The notes below the pieces were generated by a model. The model had not been told where the DNA came from, made no database searches, and saw only the letters and a list, made by a program, of their open reading frames with translations. DNA of 10,277 bases from an uncultured Collinsella sp. (GTDB taxonomy: Bacteria > Actinomycetota > Coriobacteriia > Coriobacteriales > Coriobacteriaceae). The stretch lies in NCBI GenBank assembly GCA_902465115.1, contig CABQMC010000040.1, forward strand, positions 1-10,277, in the 5' to 3' direction. The position numbers and the translations under genes were made by a program. Shown piece after piece: positions 5,092-10,277 of the stretch (position 1 is the first letter of the stretch; every line of letters starts with the position of its first letter).

Positions 5092-6396
5092 CTACTTGCG
5101 CAGCGGCTTGGGCAGCGGAATGCCGGCGGCGATGGCGGCAGCGATGGTCATACAGACGATGCCTTTGAGCGGGAAGCACATGAGCAGCAGGCCCACGACC
5201 ATGATGGGCTGGCGCATGACGGCGCCCATCGTCGATGCCGTGCAGACAGCGACGCAAAAGACCGGATCGGCGCCGGTGAGGATGGCAAGGCCATAGCCCA
5301 GGCTCACACCCGAGAAGATAACCGGGAAGAAGTGGCCGCCACGCCAACCAAGGTTGATGAGGGCGGGCGTCAGCATGGCCTTAACAAGACCGGTCACAAT
5401 AAGCACGCCGGCGGGAATGGTCAGATAGGTTTTCATGAGCACGTCGGCCTGCGTCTCGCCGGCAAACATGGTGAAGGGCAGAGCCGTACCGCAGGCGGCA
5501 AGTACCAGACCGGCCAGCATGGCCTTAGCGATGGGGTGCTCCCCTATTGCGTGGGCAAGCACTTCGCTCGCGTGCTCAGAGACAAAGTACAGCCAGCCGC
5601 AGATTGTTCCGATCAGCGACAGAGGAATGAGCCAGGTAAGCTCCAGGTTGCCCACCTCGGCGGACTCAAACCTCGGCATACCCATGCCGCCGCCCACAAG
5701 CTGGCCAAGCAGCAGGTAGGTGCCCAGACCGCCGGCAATCGCAATGCCGTAGACCACGGTCTTTTGCGCCTTGGGCAGCTTGATGGTGACCTCGTCGGAC
5801 ACGGACTCATCGTCGGCGTCTTCGCCCTGGCCGTCGGCGCTACCAGCGAGCGGTGCCACAAAACCAAAGACGGGCGCGGTAAAGAGCGCCGTCAGGGCAG
5901 CCTGAGTGCCCAGCAGCGTGAGCTCCCTAAACTCGGCGCCAAAGCGACGCATACGATCGCCGACCCAGCTGCACAGACCTGCGATAACGCCGGTCAGACC
6001 GGCCTCCGGTCCAATACTTCCACCAAACAGCAGCGGCAGCAATGCCGCGAGCGAAAGCTTGCCCAGGTTGTCGTACGGGTAGTGCCCGTCTTGCTTAACC
6101 TTTGCCATCACCTGGTTGAGGTCATCGGTCTTGATGCCCGTCATCTTTTCGTACAGGCCAATCACCAAGCCGCCCAACAGGCAAACGAAAAACGGGTACG
6201 GCAAAAAGCCAAACGGGCCGCTGGCGAGTTCGGGCGAAGAGACACCCAGCTTATGCGGGACCTCGGTCCACAAATAATCAATGCCGTGCTCCATCGCAAA
6301 GAAGAATAGCCAGACTGCGGCACCCGCGAGTGCACCGGTCACGGCAACGCTGACCAAAAACAGCGCTCGGTTCGTGGGTTTGGCAAGGTTATCCAT
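5092..6396 (-). CDS. ClC-family chloride channel or anion/proton antiporter
   Basis: A 434-residue membrane protein with about ten hydrophobic segments. It resembles the voltage-gated chloride channel family, closest in motif style to the YfeO-like branch. GGSIGPEAGLTG (125-136) corresponds to the GxEGP anion-path region. LFTAPVFGFVAPLAG (171-185) corresponds to the FNAPLAG helix, and GWRGGHFFP (350-358) to the GGxFxP motif. A glycine-, aspartate- and glutamate-rich insertion (about 185-206, GQGEDADDESVSDE) separates the two inverted halves and is probably cytoplasmic. The ATG follows GGGAGGA (6401-6407). The gene converges with the ABC operon and appears to be transcribed alone, with a TACAAT element upstream. 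The protein probably moves chloride or fluoride-sized anions. Whether it is a channel or an antiporter cannot be told from the sequence. Confidence 0.88.
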   Translation of the reverse strand: MDNLAKPTNRALFLVSVAVTGALAGAAVWLFFFAMEHGIDYLWTEVPHKLGVSSPELASGPFGFLPYPFFVCLLGGLVIGLYEKMTGIKTDDLNQVMAKVKQDGHYPYDNLGKLSLAALLPLLFGGSIGPEAGLTGVIAGLCSWVGDRMRRFGAEFRELTLLGTQAALTALFTAPVFGFVAPLAGSADGQGEDADDESVSDEVTIKLPKAQKTVVYGIAIAGGLGTYLLLGQLVGGGMGMPRFESAEVGNLELTWLIPLSLIGTICGWLYFVSEHASEVLAHAIGEHPIAKAMLAGLVLAACGTALPFTMFAGETQADVLMKTYLTIPAGVLIVTGLVKAMLTPALINLGWRGGHFFPVIFSGVSLGYGLAILTGADPVFCVAVCTASTMGAVMRQPIMVVGLLLMCFPLKGIVCMTIAAAIAAGIPLPKPLRK

Positions 6397-6435
6397 CGGG
6401 TCCTCCCGCGGTCAAAGTCGACATAGATACGTTTT

Positions 6436-6441
6436 ATTGTA
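6436..6441 (-). promoter_or_regulatory. Candidate -10 element of the ClC gene
   Basis: TACAAT on the minus strand, about 40 bp before the start codon, would set transcription start near 6429. No good -35 hexamer is seen at 17 bp; TTGGCT lies upstream but at 20 bp. The hexamer is identical to that before prfC. Confidence 0.4.
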
Positions 6442-6521
6442 GAGCGAGCGTTGTCCGAACGAGCCAACCATCTGCGCCGCAAACGGCACCATTGGGAGTC
6501 ATAGTGGGGCAGGCTCAAGAC

Positions 6522-7055
6522 TTATCCGTTGATAATCGAGGCAATCTCGCGCAAATCGTCGGCAAAGTAGATGCCGAGTTGGCGCCTCGAGCTCGAAAAC
6601 CCCTTATCAATCATGTGCCCGAGCAGAGCTTTGAGGTCGTTGTAGTACCCATCCAGGTTGTACAGAATGCACGGCGCGCTCAGATGCCCCAACGACACGG
6701 CGGACATGACCTCGGCAATCTCCTCGAGCGTGCCCGTGCCGCCCGGAAATGCGATGAACGCATCGCCGAGCTCAATCATCTTGGCCTTGCGCTCCGCCAT
6801 ATCGCTCGTCACGATAAGGTCGTCGATACCGTCATGTTGAAACTCGGCCTCGATAAAAAAGCTCGGCTCCACACCCGTCACGTGTCCGCCAGCATCGAGC
6901 ACGCTATCGGCGAGCGCGCCCATCAGGCCCGATTTAGACCCGCCGTATACCAGCGCGTGTCCATTGGCGCCAATCCAGTTGCCCAGCTCCTGCACCGCGG
7001 GCAGAAATGCCGGGTCATTGCCAGTGTTGGCACCCAGGTACACGGTGATATTCAT
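6522..7055 (-). CDS. LOG-family protein (nucleoside 5'-monophosphate phosphoribohydrolase type)
   Basis: A 177-residue Rossmann-fold protein. The family signatures are GGSKSGLMGALA (38-49), the MAERKAKM stretch with catalytic-type Arg89 (86-93), and FPGGTGTLEE (103-112) with its acidic end. LOG proteins, formerly annotated as lysine decarboxylases, cleave the base from adenosine or cytokinin riboside 5'-monophosphate. The physiological role in bacteria is mostly unclear and may be nucleotide salvage or house-cleaning. The length is normal for short bacterial members. AGGGGGA lies about six bases before the ATG. The gene follows the potassium-channel gene by 36 bp on the same strand and probably shares its transcript. 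No terminator with a U-tract is visible between its stop and the ClC gene. Confidence 0.92.
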   Translation of the reverse strand: MNITVYLGANTGNDPAFLPAVQELGNWIGANGHALVYGGSKSGLMGALADSVLDAGGHVTGVEPSFFIEAEFQHDGIDDLIVTSDMAERKAKMIELGDAFIAFPGGTGTLEEIAEVMSAVSLGHLSAPCILYNLDGYYNDLKALLGHMIDKGFSSSRRQLGIYFADDLREIASIING

Positions 7056-7091
7056 ATTTGGTCCCCCTTGTTATGGCACACGACGTTCGTC

Positions 7092-7517
7092 TTAGCGCTG
7101 GCGTCGACGATACTCGCGCACGCGACGCGAAAGGTCGGCAAGTTCGTCGCGATCGAGCTCTTCCAAATGCTCAAGATCGTCCATAAAGCGCGCCATGGTG
7201 TCCTTTTGGCGCAGCTTGATAAGCGTATTGCAGTAGTTCACCGCCACGCCCGTGAGCATGGCGATGTAGAAGATGCTGATGACGCTCAAGACGACGGTAA
7301 TGGCGCGGGCAACCGGCGTCTCGGCCGGGATGTCACCAAAGCCGATGGTCGAGACCGTCTCAAAGCTAAACCACAGGCCATCGCCAAACGTGAGGGTCGT
7401 GGGCTCGGACAGCCAAACGGCCGTCGAGCATAGCAGGTAGAAGACGAGGAACAGCTCCGTAATGCGCACGAAGCCTGCCTGGCGCAACACGTCAGCAAGC
7501 GTCTTGAGCTTTTTCAT
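7092..7517 (-). CDS. Small two-helix potassium channel (Ion_trans_2)
   Basis: A 141-residue protein with the 2TM-pore plan. The first membrane helix is at about residues 18-37, the pore helix and filter at 45-63, and the second helix at 71-95. The selectivity filter reads TIGFGD (57-62), a Phe-containing variant of TVGYGD that is known in potassium channels. The charged tail (101-141), rich in Glu, Asp and Arg, is helical and may form a tetrameric coiled coil; no RCK/TrkA domain follows. The start MKKLKTL was chosen because AAAAGGGG precedes it by five to six bases. An upstream in-frame ATG at 7622 would put the palindrome at 7587-7646 into the protein and is rejected. The gene is first of a likely pair with the LOG gene. 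Confidence 0.88.
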   Translation of the reverse strand: MKKLKTLADVLRQAGFVRITELFLVFYLLCSTAVWLSEPTTLTFGDGLWFSFETVSTIGFGDIPAETPVARAITVVLSVISIFYIAMLTGVAVNYCNTLIKLRQKDTMARFMDDLEHLEELDRDELADLSRRVREYRRRQR

Positions 7518-7586
7518 CGCGACCCCTTTTCTCAGACGTCCAATCACATTCGCTCGGTATTGTCCCACGCCTCCCCCGCAAACGAA

Positions 7587-7646
7587 ACTAGTCATTGGGG
7601 ACGTTCTTAAATGACTAGTCAAACAAGAACGTCCCCAATGACTAGT
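7587..7646. repeat. Intergenic palindrome with 22-bp perfect arms
   Basis: The left arm (7587-7608, starting ACTAGTCATTGGGGACG) is repeated as an exact inverse at 7625-7646. The 16-nt loop contains the perfect palindrome TGACTAGTCA (7612-7621), a third copy of the end motif. The element lies between two divergent genes, so it terminates neither. It could fold into a long hairpin or, through the central palindrome, a cruciform-like form. It resembles REP/MITE-type intergenic repeats served by TnpA-like proteins elsewhere in the genome, but no transposase is in the window. Confidence 0.9.
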
Positions 7647-7656
7647 CGGGCTGAGC

Positions 7657-7665
7657 TGGTATCCT
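7657..7665 (+). promoter_or_regulatory. Possible extended -10 promoter of the sensor kinase gene
   Basis: TGGTATCCT has the TGn extension plus a moderate -10 hexamer (TATCCT), 35 bp before the GTG start. The -35 position would fall in the right arm of the palindrome (about 7637-7642) and is not a good hexamer. This is the best candidate in the gap but a weak one. Confidence 0.3.
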
Positions 7666-7699
7666 TGTGCGGTAACGTCTCGATTCGTTAGGATTGCAT

Positions 7700-10277
7700 G
7701 TGAGAGCTTCCGCTGTCCTTCGTTCAGTTATATATCGCACCCTGGCCGTCGCGCTTGCCGCGCTCGCCGTACTGAGCACCATCATGCCCGCCCCCGCCTT
7801 TGCCGCCGGCTCCGATCAACAGGTCAAAACGGTCCGCGTTGGTTGGCTCGTCAACAACGAGGGCTTCCAGGACGGCACCCCCGGCGAGCGTCTATCGGGA
7901 TGGGGTTACGAGTACCTCCAGACCCTGTCGTACTACACGCCCGGCTGGCGGTACGAATACGTCTCCGGCACCTTCACCGAGCTTATGGACATGCTCGAGG
8001 CAGGCGAAATCGACCTCATGCCCAACATCTCCTACTCCGAGGAACGCACCCAAAAGCTGCTCTTTTCCTCGAACCCCGAGGGCACCGAGCGCTACTACAT
8101 CTACGCCAAGCCCGATCGCGACGACCTGGCCAAGGGTGACCCCCAAGCGCTCCAGGGCCTTACCATCGGTTGCAACTCCGGTGTTATGCAAACCTTCGTT
8201 GGCCAGCAGTGGCTCGCCAACGAAGGAATCACCTGCACATACAGGGAGTATGACGGAGGCTCCATGCTCTTTGACGCACTCGCAAACGACGAAGTCGACG
8301 CCGTCATCATGAACGACACCATCTCGTCGCCCGATGCGTCGCCCATGTTCTACGTTGGTTCGAGCGACTACTACTTTGCCGTCCCCAAAAGCCGCCCCGA
8401 CCTAATGGACGACATCAATGCCGCCATGTCGGCAATCGCCCGCGTCAACCCACGCTATATCGACGAAGTCAAATCTAACTACTCGGCCCAAAACAGCGGT
8501 TCATCATCGCTCAACAGCCCCGAACGTTCCTGGCTCAAAGCAAACAACAACACCATCACGCTCGGCTACATTACGGGCAAACTCCCCTACTGCAACGAAG
8601 ACGAAGACGGCAAAATGGAAGGCTCGCTCGCCTCGCTTGCAACGACGTTACACGACAAGTTTGGCATTACGGTTGCAACAGTAGCGTTCTCGAACAACGA
8701 GCAAATGACCAAGGCCCTTTCCACAGGGACCATCGATGTCGCCCTACCGTTGTTTCGCGACTACTGGCTTGCCGAGCAGGCAGGGGTCATCCTGTCAAAC
8801 CCGATGGGAACGGTTTCCCTAGCCGCCATTCACAGCAGCAGCAACCTGAACAGTGACCTTAAGAACATCGCTTGCACAGCAGACGCGATCGTCAACCGTT
8901 TTGAGCTCGAAAACCTATTCCCCGACGCAAAGGTAACCGAGTATCCGAATGACAACGAGGCACGCGAAGCCCTCAATAAGGGGGAGGCAAGTTGCATCAT
9001 TGTCCCCAGCACGCGCTTGAAAACCATCCGCGACACCTACGATATCGAGGATTTCCAAACACAGGAGCTCACCGACACGGCACAGCTATCGTGTTTGATT
9101 TCGCGCGGCAAGCCCGTGCTGTTGGGAATCATTAATAAGGGCATCGTCAATGCTGGCGAATCGCTCTCTGCAAGCAGTTATTCCCCCACATCGTACTCGG
9201 CGCAAGAATCGGATGCGTTTCGACTTCTCTACCGCAACCGCATCGTCATTGCGGCAGTCATCATCTGCATTTTGCTCACCGGCATCGTCATCCTTGTCTG
9301 GTCGCTTCACCGCGCGCAGAAAGAACAGCAGAAAGCCGATGCCGCCAACGCCGCTAAGACGGCATTCCTCACGCGCATGAGCCACGACATCCGTACGCCA
9401 CTCAACGGCATCCTGGGTCTTATCGAAATTGAGGAATTGAAAGACGGCGACATGCAGGCCGCCCGCGAAAGCCGCGCCAAGGCGCGTGTTGCCGCCAATC
9501 ACCTACTCTCGCTGATCAACGACATCCTCGAGATGGGCAAAATCGAAGACCGCAAGCTAACTCTGGAACATGCGCCTTTTAACCTCAAAGAGCTCTGTGA
9601 CGATACGCTGGTGCTGTGCAAGCTCCGCGCATCCGATAACGGCATCACAATGCAGGACAATAGTCTGCCGTACGCCACGGGGCCATACATGATCGGCAGT
9701 CCCACCCATATCCGACAGATCATAATCAACCTGTTAGACAACAGCATTAAGTACAACAAGCACGGCGGCTCCGTCACCTTTAGTTCAAAGACCAAGCCAC
9801 TCGATGATGGGCGCGCGCTCTTTTGCTTTAGTGTTTCGGATACTGGCATTGGCATGGCTCCCGAGTTTTTAAAGCATATCTATGAACCGTTTGCCCAAGA
9901 AGGTGACGATGCGCGCAGCAAGTTCCAAGGAACCGGCATGGGCATGCCAATCGTCAAGTCGCTTATTGAACTGATGGGCGGTACGATTGAGATTTCGAGT
10001 GAGGTTGGCGTGGGGAGTACGTTCAACGTCCAGATTCCGCTCGATATCGACAAGAACCCTCAGGCGCGGGCAGATACGGTCGAGGGGGTGCTCGACTGCT
10101 CGCTCGCCGACATGAACGTGTTGCTCGCCGAAGACAACGAATTGAATGCCGAGATTGCCCAGACGCTGCTCGAAAGCGAAGGCATTGTCGTAACTCGCGC
10201 CGCCGATGGCAACGAAGCGGTCGACCTATACGTTGGCCGTCCCGCCGGCAGCTTCGATGCGATCCTGATGGACATTA
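7700..10277 (+). CDS. Hybrid sensor histidine kinase with tandem solute-binding domains, 3' truncated
   Basis: An open frame of 859 codons that continues past the window. It opens with a signal peptide (RASAVLRSVIYRT, a hydrophobic core, then APAFA|A at about residue 35). Two periplasmic-type SBP_bac_3 domains follow (about 42-268 and 275-495), then one membrane helix (515-536). A short coiled linker leads to HisKA with SHDIRTPLNG (His562) and HATPase_c with DNSIKYN (Asn681), DTGIGM (714-719) and GTGMGMPIVKSL (744-755). A receiver domain starts at about 808 with LAEDN (Asp812) and reaches its phospho-acceptor Asp858 one residue before the edge. It resembles BvgS/EvgS-type kinases without a PAS domain and should sense a small extracellular ligand, possibly an amino acid. 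GTG was chosen because AGGA lies six bases upstream and this start keeps the signal peptide. An HPt domain or output partner may lie beyond the window. Confidence 0.93.
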   Translation, partial: MRASAVLRSVIYRTLAVALAALAVLSTIMPAPAFAAGSDQQVKTVRVGWLVNNEGFQDGTPGERLSGWGYEYLQTLSYYTPGWRYEYVSGTFTELMDMLEAGEIDLMPNISYSEERTQKLLFSSNPEGTERYYIYAKPDRDDLAKGDPQALQGLTIGCNSGVMQTFVGQQWLANEGITCTYREYDGGSMLFDALANDEVDAVIMNDTISSPDASPMFYVGSSDYYFAVPKSRPDLMDDINAAMSAIARVNPRYIDEVKSNYSAQNSGSSSLNSPERSWLKANNNTITLGYITGKLPYCNEDEDGKMEGSLASLATTLHDKFGITVATVAFSNNEQMTKALSTGTIDVALPLFRDYWLAEQAGVILSNPMGTVSLAAIHSSSNLNSDLKNIACTADAIVNRFELENLFPDAKVTEYPNDNEAREALNKGEASCIIVPSTRLKTIRDTYDIEDFQTQELTDTAQLSCLISRGKPVLLGIINKGIVNAGESLSASSYSPTSYSAQESDAFRLLYRNRIVIAAVIICILLTGIVILVWSLHRAQKEQQKADAANAAKTAFLTRMSHDIRTPLNGILGLIEIEELKDGDMQAARESRAKARVAANHLLSLINDILEMGKIEDRKLTLEHAPFNLKELCDDTLVLCKLRASDNGITMQDNSLPYATGPYMIGSPTHIRQIIINLLDNSIKYNKHGGSVTFSSKTKPLDDGRALFCFSVSDTGIGMAPEFLKHIYEPFAQEGDDARSKFQGTGMGMPIVKSLIELMGGTIEISSEVGVGSTFNVQIPLDIDKNPQARADTVEGVLDCSLADMNVLLAEDNELNAEIAQTLLESEGIVVTRAADGNEAVDLYVGRPAGSFDAILMDI

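Noticed and set aside
5332..6309. Long rightward open frame opposite the ClC gene.
   Set aside because: Low-complexity product rich in Gln, Gly, Arg and His, with no family signature. It is fully contained in the antisense of a well-supported membrane protein gene.
6492..7433. Rightward open frame spanning the LOG and channel genes.
   Set aside because: It runs through two recognisable genes and their spacer on the opposite strand and is a codon-bias artefact.
7518..7622. A longer potassium-channel start at 7622 adding 35 residues.
   Set aside because: The extension translates the intergenic palindrome and has no ribosome site, while MKKLKTL has a good one.

Overview
The window looks like a chromosomal segment of a high-GC Gram-positive gut actinobacterium of the class Coriobacteriia, most likely Collinsella or a close relative. 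That placement is inferred from base composition, the gene families, GTG starts, purine-rich ribosome sites, and short intergenic palindromes of a kind I associate with that group. No RNA gene, CRISPR array, transposase or phage gene is visible. The genes look like ordinary housekeeping, transport and signalling genes, and the less ordinary content is in the intergenic DNA.

Layout. At the left edge, leftward: the first 42 codons of a short-chain dehydrogenase (1-128), preceded by a VUT/queuosine-precursor-type membrane transporter (138-860). The transporter has its own promoter and a leader of about 77 nt that can fold into a preQ1-I-like pseudoknot next to the ribosome site. Upstream of it, also leftward, is prfC for peptide chain release factor 3 (1016-2629). 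Next is a 391-bp divergent intergenic region (2630-3020). It holds two 59-bp palindromic units built from four copies of one 15-bp word, and then a repeat-rich promoter. That promoter drives a rightward operon: a YtrA-type GntR repressor (3021-3401), an ABC ATPase (3425-4306) and an ABC-2 permease (4303-5001). This is the usual arrangement of a self-regulated exporter that responds to cell-envelope stress.

Leftward again come a ClC-family anion channel or transporter (5092-6396), a LOG-family nucleotide phosphoribohydrolase (6522-7055) and a small two-helix potassium channel (7092-7517). The last two are probably one transcript. Between the channel and the divergent final gene is a 60-bp palindrome with 22-bp perfect arms and a third copy of its end motif in the loop (7587-7646). 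The final gene (7700 to the window end, rightward) encodes a large hybrid sensor kinase. It has a signal peptide, two tandem periplasmic-type solute-binding domains, one membrane helix, HisKA and HATPase domains, and a receiver domain that runs off the edge just after its phospho-acceptor aspartate.

Functionally the genes are separate small units (translation termination, queuosine-type uptake, stress-type ABC export, ion homeostasis, solute sensing) and do not form one pathway. I see no previously undescribed protein system. The items most worth checking are the riboswitch-like leader, the twin palindromes with compensatory changes, and the structured palindrome at 7587-7646.
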